This document shows positions 54,270 to 64,000 of a DNA stretch of 64,000 nt, one piece after another (the first letter of the stretch is position 1; every line of letters begins with the position of its first letter). The stretch spans positions 10,912,001 to 10,976,000 of the forward strand of contig OW051473.1 in NCBI GenBank assembly GCA_932521025.1, given 5' to 3'. A program made the position numbers and the translations under genes. This DNA comes from Oscheius onirici. Lineage: Eukaryota; Nematoda; Chromadorea; Rhabditida; Rhabditidae. The notes beneath the pieces are model-generated. The model worked only from the letters and a program-made list of their open reading frames with translations. It ran no database searches and was not told the DNA's origin.

Positions 54270-57200
54270 TTGCTGTTTGTGCTATTATAAGTTACCCCGG
54301 GTCAAAATCTAGTTTTAAACGCGTCTTACTACTATGTCTGTGAAATAAAAGTTCTGGTATGTTATCCACCCTCTCCTTTGCAATTCAATCTCGAAGTGCA
54401 GATTGATGACCTGGCCGAGAAGTAGAGGAAGCTGCTGCGCGGCAATCAGGTAAAGACGATTTCAATTTACGAACTGGGATTGGCCGGCAAATTGGCAAAG
54501 AGCCAAACAATGAGCAGTCTAAGCACTCGCTAATAACCATCTGGCAGCCAACTTGACTCACTTTTTTCCGAAGTTGGCCGGACCAATACAAATATCGCCT
54601 TTATGTGTTACATTGCCTATTTGTAGCCACACGCAAGCCTCCTTTCCCTCTGGAAATAAGTATCCTTCCACGAAAGCCGCCTTTTAAGTGGATTATTGCT
54701 GCAATTTGAGAAGGAGCTGAGAAGGAACAGTTCCAGGCGCGCCCTCTTGTTCTCTCTCAACAGAGAGAGGTCATCGCCGTGCCAGGATGTTTGTACACAA
54801 TTTCAGCCAAACTGAAATCCGATCTCAGTTTCTCAGCTGAGAGTCTAGATCACAAACTTCTTCTTCGATTTTCTCTCTTAATCTGAGAGCCATATATTTT
54901 GCAATAGGCCACCCATAACTACTTGAGAATAGGAGCAGCAGTTCTCTCTCATCCCAAATTCTGAAAAGTGCTCCTCTCCCTGCTCCTCTCCGTCTTCTGA
55001 TGTAAGTACTTGACACTCACTCTCCTGTGACATCTATCTGTTTGTAGCCGTACGTAGTTGCGCAGATGTCTATTGTCTCCCTGCTACTACAGTGTTTGTT
55101 TGATTTTGGGCACAAGTTCAAATTTTCCAGACGAGGGGCTCATATTCCGGGTAGAGGTAGACCTGCTCCAGATTGTGCACATTCAGCATAACCTAATCGT
55201 AGTGCTCTCTTTTCAGTTTTTGCGTTCTTTTTTAGCTAGAAAATCCATTTATAACTTCTGAAGGTAGCTCTCAGGCCAGCCTTTTGCTAATTGGCCTGCC
55301 GTCTTTCGTATATTGGAAGAAAATTTCGTTTTCAACAAAAACAAATGAAGGACAACAAATTACTTTAATGTGAAAATATCATATTTCTTCTTAAATACTT
55401 GGCGGCCGAGTTGTTTGCTCGGCTCAATTAGCCCGAAATTAGGAATCTCCATCAATCTCGTCTCATTTCACGCATGATGTATATGTGAGCGTTAATCTCT
55501 GCTGAAAATCTTGATGCTCAATTTGGAAAAGATGCAATTCAGCGTAGTCTTGTTCTCTCTGCTTAGATTGTAGTATACTCTCTTCGGATCTCAAACCTTG
55601 TTGTGACTCGGCCAACCGAAATAAAAGCCGATACACATCATCTCTGCACCATTTGACCCGTAGAAAAATGGGTATGAGGAAGAGCCTTGTCTGCGTTCGC
55701 ATCCTCCGTGTAATGGCCGGATTCTCATGGCTACTAATGCATCTCTGATACAGGGCTCACACTTTAGGTCAACAAGAGCTTTTCTTCCCTCAGGCAGTCT
55801 GCCAGCTTCAAATCTTAATTACTTCCAGGAGAAAATGCTCCGGTTTTCTGTGTGCTTGTTAAAGACACTTGATACTCATTTTGCGCACTGTCTTTTGATC
55901 CGACGCCTATTTGACAAGAGGCGTACGAGTCTACACAATGGTTCTCCTGGACTCATGTGCTCTTCCAGATGGCCGTCGCAATATAAACTCTGATTAGACT
56001 AAACATGCTCTCCTAGGGTCTTATCTCTATAATAGAGCCCCATGTTTGAAACAGCCCCCGGGCTCTGATCTGCACTCAGATTACCTCGTTAGTTGTGTGC
56101 AGACAGGCATGATCTTTGAAGTGGTGTTCCTAATGGAATGACCGCACTTTTCCTCTTCTACTCATTTTATGGAGTCGGTCATCAAGAAACAAATGAGCCT
56201 CCTTTCGATTTCCCACGCTGTTCGCTGAGAAAAACGTCTGCTAAAATTCATGCCAAAGTTGTTCAACATTGTGATATCCTCGTGATGTTCAGGCGACTCC
56301 CAAAGGACGCATCACTCGTAGACACTATCATTGCCGCATCAGAGGGACGTTTGTTTCTCTGCTTGTTATTCCCGAGCACATTATGGTCTTTAATGTGCAT
56401 TATTGTCCTCGTACGCAACTTAAATCATCGCGTTAAACTTTGGCATCTTTATAGCCTCAGAATCCCACTGTTGCAAGTTTCAAACGGCGTGTGAACAAAG
56501 TCCTCCTAGTATAACAAACGACTGCTTTAAAATTCTGGGTTTCCAGATGCAAGTCTTTTGTTTTTGTCTCCTTAGCGAATCTTTCCGCAGTTTTTCTTCC
56601 TCATCTGTGCATTTTTTGTGAACATGTGTGGGAACGTGTGGTCAACACACTTCTTCTTCTTGTTTAACTTCACATTGAGGAGAGTGCAGTACCGATATTG
56701 TTCGGTATTAAGAAAACTATTTGGTTTTTAACCAGTTGTTAACTTAAAGATAAACCTATTAGAATCCGAAACCTTGAACAGCTGCCAATACTTCTAATCA
56801 AGAAGATTTCACCAATTGTCTTGTTTAAAGCTCAAGATTAATGCTGTAAGCGTTAAATGCTCTTTTGTCAACTTAAAAACTCGATTAGATTTGGTTAAGT
56901 CGTATCTTTAAAGCTGTGACACCGTTTTGTTATATTCTGCCTCCGATCAAAGAGCTGTTTGAGCTGGTCTTAATGAAAACATCAAGTTTGCCGAGCTCTC
57001 GATAAGAGAACATTGTTTATCTCAAAGCACTTCTTAGTCCTGGAACCTTAACCTGTCCCCATCTCGCTTTTTCCACTGAGCAACTGGGAAATCACTGGTG
57101 TAACCTGAAATCACCGCCGAGCTCATCTATCAAGTCGTAAGACCTTGGTGTCAGTCTGTTGTTTTAGCGACTGCTGGCAGCCGTGTGTGGCCCGGCGGTC

Positions 57201-57645
57201 ATTTGTGCACTTTCCTGCATTCATTTTTTTCCTGAAAAAATAACTATACTTTAAGTCTATTACAGAAACGAGCTCCTTGTCTTTTCCGCTCATAATTCCA
57301 GTCATTGTGTTTTTGTGCTGCTCGCGTTACGAGCACTCCGTAGCAACGTCTTTGAATAAATCACATGAAAATTAGGCAAGTCCCTCAGCGTCTCATCTTT
57401 CGTTCTTCCTACTTTCTCCGAGAAAATTTTTCTCGTTGGCAACTTTTTGACCACATTTTCCGCTGCAAGTCTATGAATAACATATTCGACACACAAATCT
57501 GAACACAGCCAAGAATATTTCTTCTCCGATGCTACGTGTATTTTTGCAGCCTACGTTTCCCCCAACTCATTAATTTTTGAAAACTATGACATCAATCCTT
57601 TGTGAATCCTCATTCTCTTTCAGTTTCCAGTCCTGATGTGACTAC
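54270..57645. other. Large intergenic region
   Basis: About 3.3 kb without a confident gene. It starts with AATAAA 54344-54349. Two open frames stand out weakly: plus 56138-56494, 118 residues with one hydrophobic stretch near its C-terminus, and minus 55463-55702, 79 residues and Gln/Glu-rich. Neither has a domain, flanking splice pattern or poly(A) signal. The stretch at 54720-55000 has short GAGAGA and CTCTCT runs. It probably contains promoter sequence of the channel gene. Confidence 0.4.
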
Positions 57646-60600
57646 ATGTTCGGATTTCTGTTCCCATTGAGTTTAACTTTTCTACTATCGCGCGCACAGC
57701 CAGATCTCAAGGTAGGCTTTAAAAAAGTCTTTAAATATTTTTCAGTCCACGTTGGTGGCAGATCATTCGAGAAAAACCTTCCGAGGAGAAAATACCGATG
57801 ACAATACGATATCCTTGCTATTGGACGAGGTTCCTACGGTATTTTCTCCCATTTTATTCAACTTTTCACAATTTTAGTTGGATAAGGGTAAAGTTAGTGA
57901 TTCGGTGAAAAATTTCGGTACAGCGTTTGCTCAATCAGCTAGAGAAAGTCTTGAACACTCGTGAGTTAATCCTCATTTATAACTATTACAATTCTAGACA
58001 AGACGTCAACTATTTTAAACAGTTCTGGTATGACCCGACCTACAAAATTCATGACCTGTGCGAGCCACATCGTTCTGGTCAGCAGAGCAATGATTTAATC
58101 TGGTATGCCTATTAAAATAATGCAAAAATCCCATTTTCAGGACTGAATCTGGTGATAAACTTCTACGAGTTATAGGAAATGGGGTAGTCAAAGACGGGTA
58201 TAACATGTTCATGGCCCCGGGCCAGGGAAGAGGTACGGATTTTTAAAACTATATAATTTCTTTAAGGCCTACGAACTGATGTTTTTGTTGCAATATACAT
58301 TGAATCCATGTCGTCATTTAAAGCTCAAACAATGGACTTTGAAGTGGACATGTACTTGGCGATGGGCTGGTTCGATAGGAGACTGGCACACAACTGTACT
58401 CATCCTATACTGGTAACCAGCAAGCTTATAGCTGACCGCATATGGCATCCGGACCTATATTTTGTGAGTATTCTTTACTATAAAAACAGTCCCTTCAGGT
58501 AAACTCAAAGTTTGCCTACTTGCAAGAAGTTACAACACCAAACTTCATGGTCATCGTTTATCCTGACGGGCTAATCTTTAAGTCAATGAGGCGAGTTTTT
58601 CTAGGAGCAAGAGTTCCTTTACACAACTTAATGACAACACTAAAAGAGAGGTTTTGTTGCGAGATTTAAGTATGGGAAGAGACAACTGCTTTGTTGAAAA
58701 ACACTGATTGTGAGAGAAGGGTACTGACAGGGCAGAGTCCCCCGATTAACTCTGTTAAAATGAGACTAGGTACACCTCGTTTTTATGGCGCTAAAAAATC
58801 GTTGTTCAATACGTTGATTTAGGCCAAACCTAATGGCTGGAAAAACTCTAAAGTGTTCTAGAGATGTTAAATAGGCGAAGGTTTAGGAATTAATCTAGTT
58901 GCCAGTTTTGTTCGGTAGTCTAAACTTTCCCGATTCTGGAAAGACTGTGCGGTTCTCTGCGCCGGGTTTATCTCCTTAGACAATGTTCAATAATACAGAG
59001 ATAGTGTCCAGTAGTTCACTCTCGCTTTAAGATTTGCTTCACCCAGAAGGTTGGATGACTTTGAATTAGGGAGCGGCAGATATGGAAAAGGGAAGCATTT
59101 CAAACCACTCGTATGGTGTGTATAACATAAAACGAAGATCCGGAATGTGCGATTTTACAATCCCAAAATTTCAGGCTCGACGTGACTTTGAGTTGCATGA
59201 TGAACCTGAAAATGTTTCCCATGGACTACCAAGAATGCCCAATCACCATCCAGAGCTGTAAGTTGATCCAATATCAACCTATTTACATATCTCTCACAGA
59301 TGCCTACATAGAACAAATTGTGAACTTGACCTGGCACTACGAGGATCCGTTCTTTCCTATTGGTTCCAATCAGGATATTCTGCTCAATGACATGGAAATT
59401 GTCGGCTCTCGTGCTGAAAAATGCGCCGGACCGTATCCAATGTTTCGCGGAAGTGGTGAGTCGACTACTTTTAAAGAATTCTTTCTTCTTCTTCTAGTAA
59501 ATCTATCTCTTTTTAGGAGGTTTGTCCATTCGTCCCGAAAAGCTGGTGACTCAGTTTTGCCTGAAAGAGGCGCGAAGTAGCACGCTTTCCGCACCAGCAC
59601 TAACTCTTCAAAGAGCAGTATCACTGAGCGTAGAAAGAGTTGACACCCGCCGCTTCTTCCCCGGGGCTTAACCATATCTGCTTTGTTATGCAGCATGAAG
59701 CATTTTCAGTCCTTTAAGTTCAAAGACCAAAATTTTCAGCTGACTGGAGTTGTATCAAGGCTTATATCATGATGAGGAGATTAGTACTGTTTCATATCAT
59801 TCAAACATATATTCCGACCGGTAAGAAAAATTTGATGCGATATTGAATCGTCGTTTAGGTATGCTTGTGAGTATTTCTTGGATGTCGTTCTGGCTAGATC
59901 CAAGAGCTTCTCCCGCCAGAGTTTCGCTTACAATCACTTCCCTTCTCACCTTGACCACTATGAGTAACGGAGCGAGACAGGATCTACCACAGGTAGGTTT
60001 TGTGAACAAAGTTAAAGTTGGGTTACTGAAATTAACAGAACGTTAAATTTCGACCTTGCGGGACAACAAATTGGCAGACTGTAATGCAGAGAAACCCAAG
60101 AAATATAGGGAAAAACTTGCCCGGACGACGCAAAGACAAAGACACAGAGCAGCAGAAAGAGTATTGCTAGAATCTTGACTTAAACATTTCAAAGGAGCAG
60201 CGTACGGTCGTGGTTTCCTATTTGAATCCTCATCCCATTGTAAACAGCTTTCGATCTGCCTCTGACCTCTTTCGGGAAGTGTTTGACCAAAAGTGCGGTA
60301 CCCAGAGACTGGTGACTCTTGGACCATGATCGGCTAGCACGAGGTTAGCGAAGTAGGGCACGAATGATCTCGCAGAAAACAAGAGTTTACTGCTTTTGGT
60401 ATTGGTTCTGGTTTCAGACCTGCTTGCTGTCAGGACAGAGCTCCCCTTTAGATCAGTTTGGTTCAGTTGATAGAATTTTAATGAAATGGAGCCTTGACTT
60501 TCAGGTTTCGTACATCAAAGCTCTGGACGTCTGGCTCACCGTCTCTCAAGCCCTCATCTTCCTAGTCCTTCTTGAATATTCATTTGTCTCATACTTTACA

Positions 60601-61604
60601 ACAAAGCGGGTTTTCCATTGCGCTCACAGGAAGAGCTATCAGCATCATAAAATGTCTACTCCTAACGTAAGTTTCATTATTTGGACATTTTTACCTGACT
60701 GTTCATTGTGATCACTTGGCTTTGCACCAGTGCTATTTGTGTCCTTTTTAGGGTGGCATCCACGATGAAGAGAAAGGCAAAGACGAGACGACGGAAATCT
60801 ACCCTTTCCAGGTTAGTAGTCGTTAAACACAGCACAGCCTAACATGTGTCTCCTTCACAAAACTGCACGGTATTCTTCTCTTTCCAGCGTGCTTCCCCTA
60901 CCCCTACGCGAACGTCGAGTGAGAAGAAGAAAAACTTTTCGTTAAGTTCCGGCCTCACTGCCTGTATGAGTCACACAGCGGTTCGTTTTCGTTTCACCTA
61001 CTTCTATTATCTTTTGCCTGATGATGTGAGGTCCCTAGGGATCTTCTCCTTAAAGGTCTCACATCATTATCTGTCCACCCCCACAGCTTTCTATGGCTAT
61101 TTTCTTAGGCGCTTTGCGGTACAGCACTTCTGGCAGAGAAAATAGCTCTCACTCGAGACTGGCTGGAGACCGAGTGTGAGAATTCCGTAAGTGTAGACCT
61201 GAAAAGGGATATAGACTGCACGAACACGGACACTTTGCATGCGTTCTTTTAATCTCCAAACTGTGAAGATATTCACCGCCTCTTTGGCGGCAGAACATTA
61301 TTCACAGTGTCTCAAGTATCAGCTAAAAACGGGTAAAATTCTAGGCCCTAATGTCAGCAACACCACATGCCGCTGCTCACATCTACAGCAAGTACGACTT
61401 TACAAAGCCTTGTCAGAAGTGTGCCTATGAAAATGAGAAGACGGCAAGGAAAATCGATAAATGTAGGCTTAAGAAAAAATGTTAAAATATGAATTTTTAG
61501 ATAGCCGAGCAATATTTCCGACAGTCTTTGCCACGTTCACCATCGTCTACTGGCTGTACTATTCCTGGCGGACCGAGGTCGAAAAGGCGAGCAAGGCAGC
61601 ATAA
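57646..61604 (+). CDS. Cys-loop ligand-gated anion channel subunit
   Basis: This is a pentameric receptor subunit. After a signal peptide (MFGFLFPLSLTFLLSRA) comes an extracellular domain with WFDRRLAHN, IWHPDLYFVN and a Cys-loop with 13 residues between the cysteines (CMMNLKMFPMDYQEC). The loop-C region has the second cysteine pair (EKCAGPY...DWSC) typical of glutamate- and glycine-type chloride channels. M1 and M2 read IPTGMLVSISWMSFWLDP and PARVSLTITSLLTLTT. The PAR motif before M2 predicts anion selectivity. M3 follows, then a variable intracellular loop, and M4 (FATFTIVYWLYYSW) near 61530. An intron at 58591-59174 uses a GC donor. The start ATG is 57646 and the stop TAA 61602-61604. The gating ligand (glutamate, amine, acetylcholine or protons) cannot be named. 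Exon joins in the intracellular loop (60800-61450) are uncertain. Confidence 0.88.
60295..60365 (+). repeat. Dispersed short repeat, copy C (intronic)
   Basis: It opens GCGGTACCCAGAGACT and contains GGACCATGATCGGCTAG, then GAGGTTAGCGAAGTAGGG. It is closest to copy A. It lies in the channel-gene intron between the M2 and M3 exons. Confidence 0.6.
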
Positions 61605-61707
61605 CGCTCAACATGTACTCAATTCCTCTGTGATTTTACCAAAACACTTAAACTGTTTGATATTTATGCTTATTAAGAGAAAATGACATAAAAGTGAGCG
61701 TGTGAGA

Positions 61708-64000
61708 TTAGTTTGCGACCCCGATTGTAGCACAGGCAATTGGACGTTCTTGTTGAGCATGGGACTGCCACTCCTGAGTGGAAAACCTGTAGATTGCGAT
61801 GGATCTTCCAATGACGTCTCCGACGGGCCAGTCGACGACTCGGGAAAACTCGGCGCTGCCAGCCATTACGCCTGAATTGGGAATAATCATATGTTCAAAA
61901 AATGTACCACTGATATCACCCAAACTGGGAGTATTGTTGTTTCTTCTGAACAAGAAGGGAGGCCCAATTCTGAAGCAATCGTTGGAGATGTCTCCGAACT
62001 GATGAAGAACCAGAGCATGAGCTCCTGGCTCAAGACCATCGACAAGCCCTGAAATTTTTGGTTTTTGAGAAAATTAGAAAACTACCGCTTATTTTGAGAT
62101 TTATCCTGGAAAACTGGGTGAAAGTGAACTTTCCTCTGACTGTGGGACCGTGAAGATTAGCGACAGCCATCTATAATTCTTCAGTAAAGAAATTCTCCTT
62201 TTCATACCACCATTTTTGAGAAAGGATCCTGTGGAGCTTCATCAACAATCTCACGAATTGTAGCCCTCGGTCCATCCAGGCTCGCTGCTGCCAACAACTC
62301 CTGATACTTTTCCAGTTTTTCAACCTTTTCCTCGGGAACCTGAGGACAAGCCTCACGAGGGATGCAAGGAGCCGTGACGTCGTTTCTTGCTCTGACATAA
62401 CCTGGAGCACACTGACAGCCTTGATTGCACGTCTTTGAACAAACAGGCACCTGCAAAACTGCTTGTTTGTCATTTTCTTTCGGTATTTACCGTCGGCTGG
62501 CCACAATATTCGGGACACAGACTTCCGCAGTTGCTCCAAACGGCCAAAGGATCACTGCAAGTGCATCGTTGAGGTGAAATTCCCAGAGTCGCAATAATCG
62601 GGCGGCAGCATCTTTGTTCAGTTGGACAGTCAGTATCATGGTCGCAGGTCCTTCCACTAACGTCTAAAGTAGTAACTGGACATTGCGCCGACAGAGGAAG
62701 AAGTGTAGTCATGGTAGTTTCAACAGGCTCTCGGCGCATTGGTGGAGGCGTTGCTGGAGCTTCAGTTGCAGGAGCCTCCGTAGTTTCAGTAGGAGCTGAT
62801 GATTCTTCAGTGAATGAGGGACATTCTTCCAGTCTGACACACTCGGACGTCTGCCAAGATGAACCATTCAGAGAGACCAAGCCTAAAGCTTATGTAAAAA
62901 AAACTGATACCCAACCATTTCTACAGAAACATCCAGCTACGCAGGGAGTACAGCTACTTGGATGACGATTGTCACATCCTACTGGACACGATGATCCGCA
63001 AGTCACAAACTCTTTGTTTGGATCCTCGCACTTTCTCTGACATTCTGATGGAAGAACACATCGAGAGTTGGGGTCCGTGGAATCTTGAAGAACATAAGGC
63101 TCGCGGCAGATGCAGCCCGGAGAACAGGATCCAGCACTGCAGAGACCAAGAAGATTGGTACACGATCTTGCACAGCTAAAGAAGAAGTTATTATCAAAGG
63201 GAGGTCATACTTGTGAGCTCCACAACTAGTCCATTCCTTTCTTGGATCAGAACAGGAAGCAGGAATAACCTCAGGAGCCTTGGGACAGCTTTGAGGTAGT
63301 ACACAACCAGATTGGGGGTCCTATGACTGTAGTGTGCATAACATTTTGAGGAATTTACATTTCCGTCGAGAAGAATGTACGGAGCGTGACAGAAACATCC
63401 GGGAACACATTGCAGTGAGCAAGACATTGGCGGTTTAAGAGCGTTGCAGGCAACTGAAAAAAATAATCTGGTTTCAAAAAAAGATACCTGGACACTTTGT
63501 GCCACAGCTCAGATAGTTTTTCAGCGGATCAGCACATCTATTAGTGTTTGGGACAACCGTAGCAGTGTTAGGAGTTAGAGCGAATGGCATCTGGTAAGCC
63601 TAAAAATGTTTTGAACCAAGTTTTACAAAAAACTTGGAAGGACTACACGACGTACAAGGTTAACTTGAACCTGGTTGGTGTAAGTTCGAGAATTTCCACG
63701 AACGGTAGCTGGATTAGCGGTGGGGAGGAAAGGTAGTCGTTCCGGGGGACAATTGCTTGGCAAGATACAACCAGAATGGAGAGGATCTGCTCCATTTTCA
63801 AGAATGTAAGGAATGCGACAAAAACAGCCCGATACACATCTTTCATGGCATCTGCAGATGATTTTTCCGGAACAGTCTTTTTTCAAACCTTGGACTGTTT
63901 CTATTCTGGCAACTAATTGGACAGGCGGACCCACAGCCTTGATACTGTCGTCTATCGTCGGCACAATGAGCAGTGACATCAAATAAGACACAAGTAGCTC
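61708..64000 (-). CDS. Secreted multi-TIL, WAP-like protein with degenerate Cu/Zn-SOD domain, 3' part
   Basis: The gene continues beyond the window, so its 5' end is missing. In order from the N side it has four TIL-type cysteine modules (for example CHERCVSGCFCRIPYI, CSLQCVPGCFCHAPYI, GSCSPGCICREPYVL, CTPCVAGCFCRNGW). Then come a Thr/Pro/Glu-rich linker (TEAPATEAPATPPP), a WAP-like CxxDxDCPxxxxCC segment, a fifth TIL module (CSKTCNQGCQCAPGY) and a C-terminal Cu/Zn superoxide dismutase fold (about 62180-61708). That fold keeps GPTVRGKFTFTQ, LEPGAHALVLHQFGD, GDVIGRSIAIY and ACATIGVA. Of the metal ligands only the second histidine of HxH and the aspartate of GD remain; both disulfide cysteines are kept. 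Catalysis is therefore not expected. TIL and WAP domains inhibit proteases outside the cell. The stop TAA is at 61710-61708, convergent with the channel gene. Confidence 0.8.

Noticed and set aside
56138-56494. 118-residue plus-strand open frame
   Set aside because: Single frame without introns in a region of multi-exon genes, no domain, no poly(A) signal nearby; listed only as part of the intergenic region.
1-64000. CRISPR arrays, rRNA, tRNA, spliced-leader RNA genes
   Set aside because: No regularly spaced repeats, no tRNA-like clover elements and no match to the known SL1 leader start were found by eye.

Overview
This window reads as compact animal nuclear DNA, most probably from a nematode. 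Genes are on both strands and split by many short introns, commonly about 34-45 bases, with GT...AG borders and pyrimidine-rich TTTTCAG or TTTTTAG acceptors. Several start codons lie 1-4 bases after a splice acceptor, the layout expected of spliced-leader trans-splicing. AATAAA signals follow many stop codons. No bacterial features, rRNA, tRNA or CRISPR arrays were recognised. All calls come from reading translations by eye. Exon joins were inferred from splice motifs and frame continuity, not from transcripts.

Layout: 1-2.8 kb holds the 3' part of a CUB-domain gene and a small secreted LRR-like gene. 3.8-6.8 kb (minus) is a SOL/calpain-15-type protease. 8.4-9.9 kb is a SEC14-like lipid-binding protein. 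10-16.6 kb is a decaying region with two copies of a UBX fragment, a kinase-like gene without a catalytic loop, and two related Arg/Ser- or Pro/Gln-rich genes, plus a perfect palindrome and direct repeats. 17.1-23.2 kb carries three housekeeping genes: tubulin cofactor B, protein-L-isoaspartate methyltransferase (minus) and GDP-D-glucose phosphorylase.

23.4-27.5 kb is a local triplication. An apparently intact minus-strand gene of unknown function is followed on its 3' side by two degraded copies, and an element with inverted terminal repeats is inserted. 29.1-30.1 kb encodes a multi-pass membrane protein. 31.4-35.7 kb is a two-domain adenylyl cyclase whose 3' end meets a convergent Ly6/uPAR-like gene. 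37.5-41.9 kb has a PMP3/UPF0057 gene, a decaying multi-TIL gene and a tiny one-pass membrane protein. 42.7-46.7 kb is an M1 aminopeptidase, 47.7-48.2 kb a small charged protein, 49.0-54.3 kb an ABCC/MRP transporter and 57.6-61.6 kb a Cys-loop anion channel.

The window ends in a minus-strand gene (61.7 kb onward) with at least five TIL domains, a WAP-like domain and a C-terminal Cu/Zn superoxide dismutase fold that has lost nearly all its metal ligands. This is the most unusual architecture seen. Overall the window is a mix of unrelated genes, not a pathway cluster. A membrane and secreted theme (transporter, receptor, cyclase, aminopeptidase, GPI-anchored and TIL proteins) dominates the right half.
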